64,000 nucleotides of DNA from Solibacillus sp. FSL R5-0449. Its GTDB lineage: Bacteria > Bacillota > Bacilli > Bacillales_A > Planococcaceae. The translations under genes and the position numbers were made by a program. The DNA lies in the NCBI RefSeq assembly GCF_037975215.1, contig NZ_CP150239.1:3410001-3474000 (forward strand). Reading direction: 5' to 3'. Under the pieces are notes generated by a model. It was not told the DNA's origin. It was given only the letters and a program-made list of their open reading frames with translations, and did not search any database. This document shows positions 17,670-29,971 of the stretch, one piece after another (positions within the stretch are counted from its first letter, which is position 1; each line of letters begins with the position of its first letter).

Positions 17670-18965
17670 TTATTTCATAAAGCCTTTATAATGACGCTTC
17701 ACTAATTGTGACTCTAACTGTTTCATCGTTTCAAGTGCAACACCGACTACGATAATCATACTTGTTCCCCCGATTTGAGCCGAAGCCGGCAGGTTCATGA
17801 AGTTAATGAATAAAATCGGCATTACTGAAATAACTACTAAGAATAAAGCTCCAACTAATGTCAAACGATAAAGAACTTTTGTTAAGTAAGCTTGAGTGTC
17901 ATTACCTGGGCGGATACCCGGGATATAAGCACCTTGCTTTTTCAAGTTGTCTGCCACATTTTCCGGATTCACCTGAATGAATGCATAGAAATATGTGAAG
18001 GCGATAATTAAAGCAACATAGATTAACATACCAACAGGTTTAGTATAGTCAAACGTGTTCGTAATAAACGCTGTTACATTATTATCTCCAAAGAAAGTTG
18101 CTAAAGTTTGAGGTGTAACAATAAACGCAACCGCAAAGATTACCGGAATAACCCCTGCAGCATTTACTTTTAACGGTAAATGCGTTTGCTGTGCACCAAC
18201 TTTAGGTGAATTCCCAGCAACTCGTTTTGCATATTGAATTGGAATTTTACGCAACGCTTGTTGAATATAAATAACTCCAACGACAACAGCAAGCAGCACT
18301 AGAACTAATAGAACTAGAATGGCAATATTGATAAACAATTGATCGCCCGCTCCATCAATTTGTTGTGCATAGATTTGGTTTACTGCGTTAGGAATCGCAG
18401 CTACGATACCAGCGAAGATAATGATTGAAATACCATTACCAACACCATATGCAGTAACTTGTTCAGATAACCACAATAGGAAAGCTGTACCTGCAGTTAA
18501 TACGATTGAAATCGTTAAGTATGATTGAATACTAGTATCCGTAATCAATGATCCGCCATAAAATTGGTTAAACCCAAAGCTCATTGCGAAAGATTGAATG
18601 AATGCTAATACAATCGTGAAGTAACGAGTGAATTGAGCCAACTTGCGTCGACCTACATCACCTTGTTTCGCCCATTCTGCAAACTTAGGAACAACATCCA
18701 TTTGAAGTAACTGGACAATGATTGAGGCTGTAATGTACGGCATAATCCCCATCGCAAAGATCGAGAAGTTTGCCAATGCACCACCGCCAAACGTATTAAG
18801 GAAACCTACTAAGCTGAACTCATCAGTTGCCTTTAATACATCTGCGTTAACATTTGGTACCGGGATGAATGTCCCGATACGAAAAATGATTAACATTAAA
18901 AGTGTGAAGATGATTTTATTTCGTATATCTCGAACGCGCATAAAGTTAGAGATTGTCTGAAACAT
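17670..18965 (-). CDS. secY: Protein translocase subunit SecY
   Basis: 431 residues with ten hydrophobic segments. Pore of the Sec translocon, partnering with SecE (encoded at 55.7 kb) and SecG. The conserved cytoplasmic loop with R-K-I-P-I-Q-Y-A-K-R binds the ribosome and SecA. The ATG overlaps the rplO stop by one base (TAATG), indicating translational coupling. Confidence 0.98.
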   Translation of the reverse strand: MFQTISNFMRVRDIRNKIIFTLLMLIIFRIGTFIPVPNVNADVLKATDEFSLVGFLNTFGGGALANFSIFAMGIMPYITASIIVQLLQMDVVPKFAEWAKQGDVGRRKLAQFTRYFTIVLAFIQSFAMSFGFNQFYGGSLITDTSIQSYLTISIVLTAGTAFLLWLSEQVTAYGVGNGISIIIFAGIVAAIPNAVNQIYAQQIDGAGDQLFINIAILVLLVLVLLAVVVGVIYIQQALRKIPIQYAKRVAGNSPKVGAQQTHLPLKVNAAGVIPVIFAVAFIVTPQTLATFFGDNNVTAFITNTFDYTKPVGMLIYVALIIAFTYFYAFIQVNPENVADNLKKQGAYIPGIRPGNDTQAYLTKVLYRLTLVGALFLVVISVMPILFINFMNLPASAQIGGTSMIIVVGVALETMKQLESQLVKRHYKGFMK

Positions 18966-19405
18966 TAGATCACCTCAGTTGTTCCGCCAGCGTTCTCAAT
19001 TGCTTCTTTTGCAGAAGCTGAGAATTTGTGAGCCTTAACATTAAGCTTAACGCTTAACGTTCCATGACCTAGAATTTTGATTCCAGCTTTTTCGTTGCTC
19101 ACGATACCAGTTTCTAATAATAATGCAGGTGTTACTTCTGCACCATCTTCAAAACGGTTTAACGCGTCAAGGTTAACGATAGCGTATTCTTTACGGTTAA
19201 TGTTCGTAAAGCCACGTTTAGGTAAACGACGGAAAAGTGGGTTTTGACCCCCCTCAAATCCTGGGCGAACGCCGCCGCCAGAACGAGCGTTTTGACCTTT
19301 ATGACCTTTACCAGAAGTTTTACCGTTACCAGAACCGATACCACGACCAACGCGGTTACGTACTTTACGTGAACCTTCTGCTGGTTTTAACTCATGAAGT
19401 TTCAT
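18965..19405 (-). CDS. rplO: 50S ribosomal protein L15
   Basis: 146 residues starting [14 protein letters not shown] and followed by the glycine-rich [19 protein letters not shown] extension that threads into 23S rRNA. Late-stage 50S assembly protein. It precedes secY with overlapping stop/start. Confidence 0.98.
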   Translation of the reverse strand: MKLHELKPAEGSRKVRNRVGRGIGSGNGKTSGKGHKGQNARSGGGVRPGFEGGQNPLFRRLPKRGFTNINRKEYAIVNLDALNRFEDGAEVTPALLLETGIVSNEKAGIKILGHGTLSVKLNVKAHKFSASAKEAIENAGGTTEVI

Positions 19406-19438
19406 TTGGGTGGCACCTCCTTGTTCGTATAATTGAAA

Positions 19439-19618
19439 TTAAATTTCTTTAACAGTAACTAAGTGAGCTACTTTTGTAATCATACCGCGGATTGCAGCGT
19501 TATCAGCTTGTTCCACAGTTTGGTTTACTTTACGTAATCCTAATGCCTCAACAACTTTACGTTGGTTAGGTTTAGTACCAATGACAGATTTATTAAGGGT
19601 AATTTGTAATTTAGCCAT
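19439..19618 (-). CDS. rpmD: 50S ribosomal protein L30
   Basis: 59 residues: [14 protein letters not shown] then [12 protein letters not shown] and [14 protein letters not shown]. Short bacterial L30 of normal length, in the conserved rpsE-rpmD-rplO position with a GGGGGGAATT ribosome site. Confidence 0.97.
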   Translation of the reverse strand: MAKLQITLNKSVIGTKPNQRKVVEALGLRKVNQTVEQADNAAIRGMITKVAHLVTVKEI

Positions 19619-19632
19619 TATAATTCCCCCCC

Positions 19633-20133
19633 TTATCCTAATAACTCTTCCACTGATTTACCGCGTAGTTTTGCAACTTCTTCTACACGTTTTAATTCAG
19701 TTAAACCTGCTACAGTTGCACGCACCATGTTGATTGGTGTGTTTGAACCAAGAGATTTTGAAAGAATATCAGTAATACCAGCAAGTTCAAGTACAGCACG
19801 TACTGGACCACCAGCGATAACTCCTGTACCAGGAGCTGCAGGTTTGATTAAGATTGAACCTGCACCGAAGCGACCTTGCACTAAGTGTGGAGTAGTTCCA
19901 CCCACGCGTGGTACTTCGATTAAGTTTTTCTTCGCGTCTTCAACAGCCTTACGGATTGCATCTGGAACCTCTTGGGCTTTACCAGTACCAAATCCTACAT
20001 GACCATTTTTATCTCCTACTACTACTAGAGCAGAGAAGCGGAAGCGACGACCACCTTTAACAACTTTAGCAACACGGTTAATTGTAACTACGCGTTCTTC
20101 AAGTTCTAATTTGTTTGCGTCAATGCGACTCAT
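19633..20133 (-). CDS. rpsE: 30S ribosomal protein S5
   Basis: 166 residues: double-stranded-RNA-binding N-terminal domain with [18 protein letters not shown] and a C-terminal alpha/beta domain ([12 protein letters not shown]). S5 lies at the mRNA entry and decoding fidelity region. The spectinomycin-contact loop V-K-G-G-R-R-F appears wild type. Confidence 0.98.
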   Translation of the reverse strand: MSRIDANKLELEERVVTINRVAKVVKGGRRFRFSALVVVGDKNGHVGFGTGKAQEVPDAIRKAVEDAKKNLIEVPRVGGTTPHLVQGRFGAGSILIKPAAPGTGVIAGGPVRAVLELAGITDILSKSLGSNTPINMVRATVAGLTELKRVEEVAKLRGKSVEELLG

Positions 20134-20154
20134 GAAGTATGTCCCTCCTTCTTA

Positions 20155-20514
20155 TTAAAATTCTAAGCCGTTTTCACGTGCAGCTTCAGCTAAAGCTTTT
20201 ACACGTCCGTGATATAAGTAACCGCTACGGTCAAATACTACTGTAGTAATATTTTTTTCAGCAGCGCGTTTAGCGATTGTTTCACCGATTTTAGCAGCAG
20301 CTTCTACGTTTGAGCCCATACCTTCGAAAGCTTTTTCTTGAGTATTAGCAGAAACTAAAGTTACGCCAGCTACGTCATCGATTAGTTGTGCATAGATGTT
20401 CTTGTTAGAACGGAATACGTTTAAACGTGGACGTTGTGCAGTACCCGAAATTTTAGAACGAACACGCCCATGACGTTTTTTACGAACTTGATTTTTATCT
20501 TGTTTCGTAATCAC
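20155..20514 (-). CDS. rplR: 50S ribosomal protein L18
   Basis: 119 residues starting with GTG at 20514 (V-I-T-K-Q-D-K-N), 5 nt after an AAAGGAGTGA ribosome site; a longer in-frame start overlaps that site and was rejected. Contains [16 protein letters not shown] and the [12 protein letters not shown] end. Binds 5S rRNA with L5 and L25. Confidence 0.97.
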   Translation of the reverse strand: MITKQDKNQVRKKRHGRVRSKISGTAQRPRLNVFRSNKNIYAQLIDDVAGVTLVSANTQEKAFEGMGSNVEAAAKIGETIAKRAAEKNITTVVFDRSGYLYHGRVKALAEAARENGLEF

Positions 20515-20556
20515 AGTGGTCACTCCTTTCAAAATTTAATGCGGTTTTACGCCGCA

Positions 20557-21096
20557 TTATTTACCTGTTTTACCTTCTTTACGGCGAACGAATTCACCTT
20601 CGTAACGGATCCCTTTACCTTTGTATGGCTCTGGTGGACGTACGTCACGGATGTTAGATGCTAATGCACCAACACGCTCTTTAGAAATACCTTTAACAAC
20701 GATCTTAGTGTTCGAAGGAACTTCGACCTCTAAACCTTGCTCAGGTGTGAACTCAACTGGGTGAGAGTAACCAACGTTTAGTACAAGCTTAGTACCTTGT
20801 AACTGTGCACGGTAACCTACACCAACAAGTTCTAGAGTACGAGTGAAACCTTCAGAAACACCAGTTACCATGTTAGCTAGTAACGCACGAGTTGTACCGT
20901 GGTTTGTACGGTGTTCTTTAGAATCAGAAGGACGAACAACAGAAAGTGTGTTGCCTTCTTGCTCGATTTTCATATCTTGGTTGAATTGACGAGTTAATTC
21001 GCCTTTAGGACCTTTAACAGTAACTAAGTTGCCAGCAGCGACTTCAATTGTTACGTTAGCAGGTACCTCGATAACTTTTTTACCTACGCGAGACAT
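20557..21096 (-). CDS. rplF: 50S ribosomal protein L6
   Basis: 179 residues, two L6 repeats, with the C-terminal [12 protein letters not shown] signature. L6 lies near the sarcin-ricin loop and factor-binding site. In spc operon order after rpsH. Confidence 0.98.
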   Translation of the reverse strand: MSRVGKKVIEVPANVTIEVAAGNLVTVKGPKGELTRQFNQDMKIEQEGNTLSVVRPSDSKEHRTNHGTTRALLANMVTGVSEGFTRTLELVGVGYRAQLQGTKLVLNVGYSHPVEFTPEQGLEVEVPSNTKIVVKGISKERVGALASNIRDVRPPEPYKGKGIRYEGEFVRRKEGKTGK

Positions 21097-21127
21097 TTAT
21101 ATTGCACCTCCGTTCTTTTCTTACTAA

Positions 21128-21526
21128 TTACCAAATGTATGCTAAGATCTCTCCGCCAACTTGTTTAGCGCGAGCTTCTTTGTCAGTTAATAAACCGTTT
21201 GAAGTAGATACTAAAGCGATACCAAGACCGTTTAATACTTTAGGTACTTCGTTTGTTTTAGCATATACACGTAAACCTGGTTTAGAAATACGTTTTAGAC
21301 CAGTGATAACACGCTCGTTCTCTTTACCGTATTTTAAGAAAATACGGATGATACCTTGCTTGTTGTCTTCTACATATTCTACATCACGTACGAAACCTTC
21401 ACGCTTTAAAATTTCAGCGATCTCTTTCTTTACGTTAGAAGCAGGAACCTCTAACTTCTCGTGACGAACCATGTTCGCATTACGAATGCGTGTAAGCATA
21501 TCTGCAATCGGATCAGTCATTGTCAT
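21128..21526 (-). CDS. rpsH: 30S ribosomal protein S8
   Basis: 132 residues, [18 protein letters not shown] at the start and [12 protein letters not shown] near the end. Primary 16S rRNA binder; in many bacteria S8 represses the spc operon through a site in rplE mRNA. Confidence 0.98.
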   Translation of the reverse strand: MTMTDPIADMLTRIRNANMVRHEKLEVPASNVKKEIAEILKREGFVRDVEYVEDNKQGIIRIFLKYGKENERVITGLKRISKPGLRVYAKTNEVPKVLNGLGIALVSTSNGLLTDKEARAKQVGGEILAYIW

Positions 21527-21556
21527 GAAAATTTACCTCCTTCCCAAATTAGGGGA

Positions 21557-21760
<204 letters not shown>

Positions 21761-21763
21761 TTA

Positions 21764-22303
21764 TTACTTTTGGAACGGCATACCGAACTGTGTTAATAAC
21801 TCGCGAGCTTCTTCGTCAGAATTCGCAGTAGTTACGATCACGATGTCCATACCGCGTACTTTTGAAACTTTATCGTAATCGATTTCTGGGAAAATTAGTT
21901 GCTCTTTAACACCTAATGTATAGTTACCGCGACCGTCGAATGCTTTTTTAGAAACACCACGGAAGTCACGTACACGTGGAAGTGCGATAGAGATTAATTT
22001 ATCCAGGAATTCATACATACGCTCACCGCGTAGTGTAACTTTAGCACCGATCGCTTGACCTTCACGTAAACGGAAACCTGCGATAGATTTTTTCGCTTTA
22101 GTTACTACTGGTTTTTGACCAGTGATTGTTGTTAATTCTTCAACAGCTACATCAAGAGCTTTAGAGTTTTGAACAGCGTCACCAACACCCATGTTGATTA
22201 CGATTTTCTCCACTTTTGGAACTTGCATTACTGATTTATATTCGAACTTGCTCATAAGAGCAGGTGAAACTTCGTTTAAATATTTTTCTTTTAGGCGGCT
22301 CAT
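21764..22303 (-). CDS. rplE: 50S ribosomal protein L5
   Basis: 179 residues with [12 protein letters not shown] and the [17 protein letters not shown] motif. Binds 5S rRNA and contacts P-site tRNA and S13. Spc operon between rplX and rpsN. Confidence 0.98.
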   Translation of the reverse strand: MSRLKEKYLNEVSPALMSKFEYKSVMQVPKVEKIVINMGVGDAVQNSKALDVAVEELTTITGQKPVVTKAKKSIAGFRLREGQAIGAKVTLRGERMYEFLDKLISIALPRVRDFRGVSKKAFDGRGNYTLGVKEQLIFPEIDYDKVSKVRGMDIVIVTTANSDEEARELLTQFGMPFQK

Positions 22304-22331
22304 GTGTGTACCTCCCTTCTCAATTTACTTA

Positions 22332-22640
22332 TTAGTCGATTACTACACCTGATTTTTTTGCAACACGAACTTTTTTGCCATCTTTGATCTCAATACCTAC
22401 ACGAGTCGGCTCGCCAGATTTAGGATCGATTAGCATTACGTTCGAAACGTGGATTGCAGCTTCTTGAGATACAATTCCACCTTGTGGGTTAAGCTGGTTA
22501 GGTTTAACGTGTTTCTTAACGATGTTTACACCTTCAACAAGAACTCGGTCTTGTTTAGGGAAAGCAGCTAAGATTACGCCTTCTTTACCTTTGTCTTTAC
22601 CAGTAATTACTTTTACTTTGTCGCCCTTTTTAACATGCAT
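22332..22640 (-). CDS. rplX: 50S ribosomal protein L24
   Basis: 102 residues starting M-H-V-K-K-G-D-K-V, a KOW domain. The ATG at 22640 is preceded by AAGGAGGTGCGA; a longer in-frame start would include this ribosome site and was rejected. L24 initiates 50S assembly. Confidence 0.97.
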   Translation of the reverse strand: MHVKKGDKVKVITGKDKGKEGVILAAFPKQDRVLVEGVNIVKKHVKPNQLNPQGGIVSQEAAIHVSNVMLIDPKSGEPTRVGIEIKDGKKVRVAKKSGVVID

Positions 22641-22677
22641 TATGTGTCGCACCTCCTTGATTGGTACTGTCATGAAA

Positions 22678-23046
22678 TTAAAGAACTTCTGGAGCTAAAG
22701 AAACGATTTTCATGAAGTTGCCATCACGTAACTCACGTGCAACTGGTCCGAAAATACGAGTTCCGCGTGGTGATTTATCATCTTTGATAATTACGCAAGC
22801 ATTCTCATCAAACTTAATGTAAGTACCGTCTTTACGACGTGCACCTGATTTTGTGCGAACGATAACAGCCTTAACAACGTCACCTTTCTTGACAACGCCA
22901 CCTGGTGTTGCTTTCTTAACCGTACAAACAACGATATCACCGATGTTTGCAGTTTTACGACCAGAACCACCAAGTACTTTAATAGTTAAAACTTCACGTG
23001 CACCTGAGTTGTCAGCAACTTTCATACGACTTTCTTGTTGAATCAC
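22678..23046 (-). CDS. rplN: 50S ribosomal protein L14
   Basis: 122 residues, [18 protein letters not shown], the diagnostic L14 start, here on a GTG codon. Contacts S12-side bridges and RsfS. Normal length and order. Confidence 0.98.
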   Translation of the reverse strand: MIQQESRMKVADNSGAREVLTIKVLGGSGRKTANIGDIVVCTVKKATPGGVVKKGDVVKAVIVRTKSGARRKDGTYIKFDENACVIIKDDKSPRGTRIFGPVARELRDGNFMKIVSLAPEVL

Positions 23047-23092
23047 TTAGGTTACCTCCCTTCGGAAATATATTTTATTCCGAAATGTGTTA

Positions 23093-23356
23093 TTAAATAA
23101 TAACCGCTTTTTCTACAACTTCAACTAAACGGAAGCGTTTAGTAGCTGATAGCGGGCGAGTTTCCATGATACGTACGATATCACCGATATTCGCAGTGTT
23201 TTGCTCATCATGAGCTTTAAACTTTTTCGAGTATTTTACACGCTTGCCATAAAGCTTGTGCTTTTTGTGAGTTTCAACTAAAACAGTAATTGTCTTATCC
23301 ATTTTGTCAGAAACAACACGGCCCGTGTAAACTTTGCGTTGGTTACGCTCAGTCAT
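23093..23356 (-). CDS. rpsQ: 30S ribosomal protein S17
   Basis: 87 residues with [25 protein letters not shown]-fold 16S rRNA-binding protein. Follows rpmC by 18 bp. Confidence 0.98.
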   Translation of the reverse strand: MTERNQRKVYTGRVVSDKMDKTITVLVETHKKHKLYGKRVKYSKKFKAHDEQNTANIGDIVRIMETRPLSATKRFRLVEVVEKAVII

Positions 23357-23374
23357 ACTTAAAACCCTCCTTTA

Positions 23375-23999
<625 letters not shown>

Positions 24000-24000
24000 A

Positions 24001-24657
24001 TTATTTGCCTCCTTCCACAGAGTTCTTTTTAGTAGGAAGGACTTCACCACGGTAGATCCAAACTTTAACGCCTAGTTTACCGTAAGTAGTATCAGCTTCA
24101 GCATGTGCATAATCAATGTCAGCACGTAATGTATGAAGCGGAACAGTTCCTTCACTATAGTGTTCAGCACGCGCGATATCAGCGCCACCTAAACGACCAG
24201 ATACTTGTGTTTTAATACCTTTTGCACCAGCGCGCATTGTGCGTTGGATTGATTGTTTTTGAGCACGACGGAATGATACGCGGTTCTCAAGTTGACGAGC
24301 GATGTTTTCAGCTACTAATTTAGCGTCAAGATCTGCACGTTTGATTTCAATAATGTTGATATGCACACGTTTACCAGTTACTTCAGTTAAGTGTTTACGT
24401 AAGTTTTCAACTTCCGTACCACCTTTACCGATAACCATACCTGGTTTCGCAGTGTGAATAGTGATGTTTACGCGATTTGCAGCGCGTTCGATTTCTACTT
24501 TAGATACAGATGCATCTTTAAGTTTAGATTCGATATATTTACGTACTTTGATGTCTTCGTGTAATAAGTTAGCGTAGTCTTTCTCAGCGAACCACTTTGA
24601 CTCCCAGTCACGAATAACACCAACACGTAGTCCTATTGGATGTACTTTTTGACCCAC
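24001..24657 (-). CDS. rpsC: 30S ribosomal protein S3
   Basis: 218 residues: type-II KH domain with [12 protein letters not shown] and a C-terminal domain with [10 protein letters not shown]. Part of the mRNA entry tunnel with S4 and S5. Starts 3 bp after rplV. Confidence 0.98.
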   Translation of the reverse strand: MGQKVHPIGLRVGVIRDWESKWFAEKDYANLLHEDIKVRKYIESKLKDASVSKVEIERAANRVNITIHTAKPGMVIGKGGTEVENLRKHLTEVTGKRVHINIIEIKRADLDAKLVAENIARQLENRVSFRRAQKQSIQRTMRAGAKGIKTQVSGRLGGADIARAEHYSEGTVPLHTLRADIDYAHAEADTTYGKLGVKVWIYRGEVLPTKKNSVEGGK

Positions 24658-24660
24658 GGA

Positions 24661-25005
24661 TTAAACCTCCTTCTTCTCAGATACCACGATTGTAATGTGG
24701 CTTGTACGTTTGTTGATTGCCGACGCACGACCTTGTGCACGTGGACGGAAACGTTTTAATGTTGGACCTTCATCAACAAAGATTTCAGATACAACTAAGT
24801 TATTAACATCTAACTCATAGTTATGTTCAGCGTTAGCAACTGCAGATTTTAATACTTTCTCAACGACTGGAGACGCCGCTTTTGGAGTATGACGTAAAAT
24901 TGCAACTGCTTCACCAATTTGCTTGCCTCGGATTAAGTCTACTACTAGACGTACTTTACGAGGAGCGATGCGAACTGTACGAGCGATAGCTTTAGCTTGT
25001 GTCAT
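24661..25005 (-). CDS. rplV: 50S ribosomal protein L22
   Basis: 114 residues with [21 protein letters not shown] and the beta-hairpin [15 protein letters not shown] that lines the exit tunnel, where macrolide-resistance changes occur. The hairpin looks wild type. Confidence 0.98.
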   Translation of the reverse strand: MTQAKAIARTVRIAPRKVRLVVDLIRGKQIGEAVAILRHTPKAASPVVEKVLKSAVANAEHNYELDVNNLVVSEIFVDEGPTLKRFRPRAQGRASAINKRTSHITIVVSEKKEV

Positions 25006-25027
25006 TAGGATTTACCTCCTCTCAAAA

Positions 25028-25306
25028 TTAGCGTCTTGTTTTCTTGTCATCTGCACCGTGACCTTTATAAGTACGAGTTGGTGCGAACTCACCAAGTTTA
25101 TGACCTACCATATCTTCAGTTACGTATACAGGAACGTGTTTACGTCCATCATATACAGCGATTGTTAAACCGATGAAGTTTGGGAAGATAGTAGAACGGC
25201 GAGACCAAGTTTTAATAACCTGTTTTTTCTCAGAAGCCTCTTGTGCTTCCACCTTTTTCATTAGGTGGTCATCAACAAAAGGTCCTTTCTTTAAGCTGCG
25301 ACCCAT
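25028..25306 (-). CDS. rpsS: 30S ribosomal protein S19
   Basis: 92 residues, [15 protein letters not shown], and the F-V-G-H-K-type motif seen here as [15 protein letters not shown]. Binds the 30S head with S13. A 10-bp hairpin (25331-25357) lies in the rplB-rpsS gap. Confidence 0.98.
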   Translation of the reverse strand: MGRSLKKGPFVDDHLMKKVEAQEASEKKQVIKTWSRRSTIFPNFIGLTIAVYDGRKHVPVYVTEDMVGHKLGEFAPTRTYKGHGADDKKTRR

Positions 25307-25330
25307 TTAGGAACCTCCCTCCGTGATACG

Positions 25331-25357
25331 ACCACGGCTCTCGAACTGAACCGTAGT
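25331..25357 (-). other. Hairpin in the rplB-rpsS gap
   Basis: Minus ACTACGGTTC (25357-25348) pairs with GAGCCGTGGT (25340-25331) over 10 bp with two G-U pairs and a 7-nt loop. No U tract follows, so it is not a terminator; it may be a protein-binding or processing site. Confidence 0.4.
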
Positions 25358-25366
25358 TTTACCACA

Positions 25367-26197
25367 TTATTTTTTACGTCCACGAATAATAAATTTAGAT
25401 GATTTATTTTTCTTGCTACGAGTTTTGTAACCAAGAGCTGGTTTGCCCCATGGTGTCATTGGAGATTTACGTCCGATTGGAGAACGTCCTTCACCACCAC
25501 CGTGTGGGTGATCGTTAGGGTTCATTACAGAACCACGTACTGTTGGGCGTTTACCTAACCAACGAGAACGACCTGCTTTACCGATGTTGATAAGTTCGTG
25601 TTGTTCGTTACCAACTTGACCGATTGTTGCACGGCAAGTAGCAAGGATTAAACGTACTTCACCAGATTGTAAACGAACGATTACGTACTTGCCTTCACGA
25701 CCTAATACTTGCGCAGAAGTACCAGCTGAACGTACTAATTGTCCACCTTTACCAGGTTTCATTTCGATGTTATGGATTGTTGTACCCATTGGAATGTTTG
25801 CTAATGGTAATGCGTTACCTACTTTGATATCCGCTTCTGGACCTGAATAAATAGTTTGACCTACTTCAAGACCTTTCGGAGCTAAGATGTAACGTTTTTC
25901 ACCGTCAGCATAGTTAATTAAAGCGATGTTCGCAGAACGGTTTGGATCGTACTCGATTGTAGCAACGCGTCCTGGAATGCCGTCTTTAAGACGTTTAAAA
26001 TCGATAACACGGTATTGTTTCTTGTGACCGCCACCGTGATGACGAACAGTAATTTTACCCTGGTTGTTACGACCAGCTTTGCGTTTAGTCGGTTCTAATA
26101 AAGACTTTTCAGGTTTATTAGTAGTGATTTCAGCAAAGTCAGATGACGTCATGTTACGACGACCATTTGAGGTTGGCTTATACTTTTTAATCGCCAT
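25367..26197 (-). CDS. rplB: 50S ribosomal protein L2
   Basis: 276 residues with the C-terminal [18 protein letters not shown] loop, including the conserved His near the peptidyl transferase centre. Needed for subunit association. Normal length. Confidence 0.99.
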   Translation of the reverse strand: MAIKKYKPTSNGRRNMTSSDFAEITTNKPEKSLLEPTKRKAGRNNQGKITVRHHGGGHKKQYRVIDFKRLKDGIPGRVATIEYDPNRSANIALINYADGEKRYILAPKGLEVGQTIYSGPEADIKVGNALPLANIPMGTTIHNIEMKPGKGGQLVRSAGTSAQVLGREGKYVIVRLQSGEVRLILATCRATIGQVGNEQHELINIGKAGRSRWLGKRPTVRGSVMNPNDHPHGGGEGRSPIGRKSPMTPWGKPALGYKTRSKKNKSSKFIIRGRKK

Positions 26198-26240
26198 TTG
26201 TATTCCCTCCTTCTTAAAGGTTACTTATATAAATTTAGAA

Positions 26241-26525
26241 TTAGATTTCGAATAACTCGATTTCTTTTGAATCAGCAGTTAATTTAACAATCGCTTTACG
26301 ACGTTTGTTAGTGTATCCACCGAATTTACCAACGCGTTTGAACTTACCTTTGTAGTTCATTACGTTTACTTTCTCAACTTTAACACCGAAGATTTCTTCA
26401 ACAGCGTCTTTAACTTGAGTTTTGTTAGCGCGAGTGTCTACTTCGAAAGTATACTTTTTCTCTGCCATAATTTCTGAAGAACGCTCAGTAATGACCGGAC
26501 GTTTTAAGATATCACGTGCTTCCAT
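26241..26525 (-). CDS. rplW: 50S ribosomal protein L23
   Basis: 94 residues with R-P-V-I-T-E-R-S and the Y-T-F-E-V-D[16 protein letters not shown] motif. Docking site for trigger factor and SRP at the exit tunnel. The start overlaps the rplD stop by one base. Confidence 0.98.
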   Translation of the reverse strand: MEARDILKRPVITERSSEIMAEKKYTFEVDTRANKTQVKDAVEEIFGVKVEKVNVMNYKGKFKRVGKFGGYTNKRRKAIVKLTADSKEIELFEI

Positions 26526-27148
26526 TATCCAAGCACCTCCTCAACTTTTTTTACAGCATCTTGAGTGAATACAACTTTATCGTGACCTAATAAGTCTAAT
26601 ACGTTGATTCCTTCAGCTGTTAACACTGTAACACCAGGGATGTTACGAGCAGATAAAATAGCGTTTTCGTTAACTTCAGCAGTTACGAATAATGCTTTTT
26701 TGTTGATTTCTAAAGCAGCTAATACTGATTTGAAATCTTTAGTTTTTGGTGCATCAAATGATAATGCATCAAGTACTACTACGTTTTGTTCTAATACTTT
26801 CGCAGATAAAGCAGATTTAATTGCTAAACGGCGAACTTTCTTAGGTAGTTTGTAAGAGTAGCTACGTGGAGTAGGACCGAATACAACACCACCACCACGC
26901 CATTGTGGAGAGCGGATCGAACCTTGACGAGCACGACCAGTTCCTTTTTGACGCCATGGTTTACGACCACCACCAGCAACTGCAGAACGGTTTTTAACTT
27001 TGTGATTACCTTGACGTAAAGAAGCACGTTGTGCAACTACAGCGTCGAATAATACAGCTTCGTTTGGCTCGATTCCGAAAATCGCATCGTTTAATTCGAT
27101 TTCACCAACTGAAGCACCTGTTTGACTAAGTACTGAAACCTTTGTCAT
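26525..27148 (-). CDS. rplD: 50S ribosomal protein L4
   Basis: 207 residues with the extended loop [19 protein letters not shown] that reaches the exit tunnel, plus a globular domain. In E. coli L4 represses the S10 operon; whether the leader here is L4-responsive is unknown. Follows rplC by 27 bp. Confidence 0.98.
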   Translation of the reverse strand: MTKVSVLSQTGASVGEIELNDAIFGIEPNEAVLFDAVVAQRASLRQGNHKVKNRSAVAGGGRKPWRQKGTGRARQGSIRSPQWRGGGVVFGPTPRSYSYKLPKKVRRLAIKSALSAKVLEQNVVVLDALSFDAPKTKDFKSVLAALEINKKALFVTAEVNENAILSARNIPGVTVLTAEGINVLDLLGHDKVVFTQDAVKKVEEVLG

Positions 27149-27175
27149 TCCTGTTTCCTCCTTTCTTTAAGAGAA

Positions 27176-27805
27176 TTATTTTGATTTAATAGCAGTTTTA
27201 ACTGTTACTAATGCTTTTTTAGAACCAGGAACATTACCTTTAACAAGTAGTAAGTTGCGCTCTACGTCAACCTTAACGATTTCAAGGTTTTGAATAGTAA
27301 CAACTGTGCCACCCATTTGACCAGGTAATTTCTTTTGTTTGAATACGCGGTTCGGGGCAACTGGACCCATTGAACCAGGACGACGGTGGTAACGAGAACC
27401 GTGAGACATAGGGCCGCGAGATTGTCCGTGACGTTTAATAACACCTTGGAAACCTTTACCTTTTGTTACACCTGTTACATCGATTACATCGCCTTCAGCG
27501 AAAATTTCAACCTTGACTTCTTGACCAACTTCGTAAGTCGCAGCTTCTAAGTTGCGGAACTCACGGATGAAGCGCTTAGGAGCAGTATTTGCTTTTGCTA
27601 CGTGACCTTGTTCAGGTTTGTTTGAAAGCTTAACGCGCTTGTCTTCAAAACCTAATTGGATCGCTTCGTAGCCATCAGTTTCAACAGATTTCTTTTGTAA
27701 AACTACGTTTGGAGTAGCTTCGATTACTGTTACTGGGATAAGATCTCCGTTTTCAGCGAAAACTTGAGTCATACCAATTTTTCTACCTAAGATTCCTTTA
27801 GTCAT
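27176..27805 (-). CDS. rplC: 50S ribosomal protein L3
   Basis: 209 residues: [14 protein letters not shown] start and the central extension [20 protein letters not shown] that approaches the peptidyl transferase centre. One of two proteins able to start 50S assembly. Confidence 0.99.
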   Translation of the reverse strand: MTKGILGRKIGMTQVFAENGDLIPVTVIEATPNVVLQKKSVETDGYEAIQLGFEDKRVKLSNKPEQGHVAKANTAPKRFIREFRNLEAATYEVGQEVKVEIFAEGDVIDVTGVTKGKGFQGVIKRHGQSRGPMSHGSRYHRRPGSMGPVAPNRVFKQKKLPGQMGGTVVTIQNLEIVKVDVERNLLLVKGNVPGSKKALVTVKTAIKSK

Positions 27806-27856
27806 TTGTCACACCTCCTGTAAATTTTAGAAAAAGTTTTATATTTGTTTTTACCA

Positions 27857-28360
<504 letters not shown>

Positions 28361-28484
28361 TTATAAATAGGTTCGCTCTTTTTGAGCCGTTTATTAGTAT
28401 ATAAGTTTCTGACGATGAAAGCAACTGAAAAGGGAGTAATATGTTTTAAATATATTATTCTGAAAACTAACGGTTCAGAAAACG

Positions 28485-28520
28485 AAAAAATCGTCGCTTT
28501 CTATTTGCTGAAAGCGACGA
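28485..28520 (-). terminator. Terminator after the NhaC-type antiporter
   Basis: Perfect minus-strand arms TCGTCGCTTTC (28520-28510) and GAAAGCGACGA (28501-28491), followed by six T. Confidence 0.9.
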
Positions 28521-28526
28521 CTATTA

Positions 28527-29846
28527 CTATAGGAAGAAAACGACTGCAATCCAGCCGAAAATAATCTGTGGAATATTATAGAAGATAAATGTTGGTACAC
28601 ATGTATCCCAAATATGGTTGTGCTGTCCATCGACATTTAGACCAGCTGTCGGACCTAATGTTGAATCTGATGCAGGGGAACCAGCATCACCCAGAACACC
28701 CGCTGTTCCGATTAAACAGATGATAGCTAATTCACTTAGTCCCAGTTCCATTGCGATTGGCACAAAGATAGCTGCAATGATTGGAATCGTCGCAAATGAA
28801 GAACCAATTCCCATTGTTACGATTAAGCCGACAATCAACATAATTAAAACTGCTATACTTACATTCCCGTTGAAAATGTCCATTGCACCGGATACTAGTG
28901 TTTCAACATCCCCTGTAGCATTGATAACAGCTGAAAACCCGTTCGCTGATATCATAACGAATCCGACAAATGCCATCATACGCATTCCATCCGATAGAAC
29001 CTGGTCGGCTTCTTTAACTTTCAGTGCACCAGTAATATATAAAATGAGAATACCGGCAATCGACCCGACAATCATTGAATCTGTCATTACTTGTACTACT
29101 ATAGAAGTAATCAATGCGATAGCCGCAAAAATAATGTGTAATGTATTTACTTCTTTATTTAAATCATTCGTTGTTTCCATTTCGATGTTTTCATATTGTC
29201 TTGGTTTACGGTAGGCAACAAAGGCTCCTGCAAGCCCTACAGCCATCCCTAACGCTACAATAGCCATTGCCTTAGGAACATCGCTCAAAGCAACGTCAAG
29301 CCCCGCTATAGCCATCTGATCGACAATAATTCCTTGATAGATTAAACCGAACCCTGCTGGTATGAACATATAAGGCATAACTAAACCGAACGTTAAAATA
29401 CATGCGATTAAACGGCGGTCAATTTGCAGCATGTTCATAATTTTGATCATTGGCGGTACGATTAATGGAATAAATGCGATATGCACCGGAATCAGGTTTT
29501 GCGACATGATTGCCATTGCCAGCAATACTAAGAAGATTAATGCTTTGGCAGCCCCTTTCTTTTGGGAATCGCCTTCACGCTGTACAATTTTTAAAATCGC
29601 TTTTACTAATACTTCAGGTATACCAGTGCGAGAAATTGCGAGTGCAAATCCACCAAGCAGTGCATAGCTTAACGCAATTGTTGCTCCCCCGCCAAGACCG
29701 TCAACAAAGGCCTTGATTGTCTCTGTTATATCTAATCCGCCGACTAGGCCACCGATAATTGCCCCAATCGTTAAGGATAAAACTACATTTATACGCAGCA
29801 GGCTTAAAATAAGCATTACTCCTACCGCTATTAAAACAGCATTCAT
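28527..29846 (-). CDS. Na+/H+ antiporter NhaC-superfamily permease (YuiF-like)
   Basis: 439 residues with about 11-12 hydrophobic segments; I-T superfamily permease resembling YuiF of B. subtilis, which has been linked to histidine uptake. Features: S-x-x-L-I-P-V-H-I-A-F-I-P-L-I-V-P near 115, G-S-S-F-A-T-I-P-I-I-A near 345 and A-G-S-P-A-S-D-S-T-L-G-P-T near 395, consistent with two helical re-entrant halves. Substrate is not determinable: an amino acid or sodium/proton exchange. ATG 29846 chosen over an in-frame GTG nine bases upstream because alignment starts there; the ribosome site is weak. A single gene with its own terminator in the accessory block. Confidence 0.8.
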   Translation of the reverse strand: MNAVLIAVGVMLILSLLRINVVLSLTIGAIIGGLVGGLDITETIKAFVDGLGGGATIALSYALLGGFALAISRTGIPEVLVKAILKIVQREGDSQKKGAAKALIFLVLLAMAIMSQNLIPVHIAFIPLIVPPMIKIMNMLQIDRRLIACILTFGLVMPYMFIPAGFGLIYQGIIVDQMAIAGLDVALSDVPKAMAIVALGMAVGLAGAFVAYRKPRQYENIEMETTNDLNKEVNTLHIIFAAIALITSIVVQVMTDSMIVGSIAGILILYITGALKVKEADQVLSDGMRMMAFVGFVMISANGFSAVINATGDVETLVSGAMDIFNGNVSIAVLIMLIVGLIVTMGIGSSFATIPIIAAIFVPIAMELGLSELAIICLIGTAGVLGDAGSPASDSTLGPTAGLNVDGQHNHIWDTCVPTFIFYNIPQIIFGWIAVVFFL

Positions 29847-29932
29847 GTTGTACACTTCACTTTCGTCTGCTAAATTACTAATGTGTTAAAGTTACAAGAA
29901 AATTGATTGTGAGTCAACGGATAGATAGAAAA

Positions 29933-29965
29933 TAAAACCGTCAAATAAGAGAAAATTGACGGTTT
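29933..29965 (-). terminator. Terminator after the Bce-type permease gene
   Basis: Arms AAACCGTCAA (29965-29956 on minus) and TTGACGGTTT (29944-29935) followed by TTATTTTC. Confidence 0.85.
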
Positions 29966-29971
29966 GAAGTA

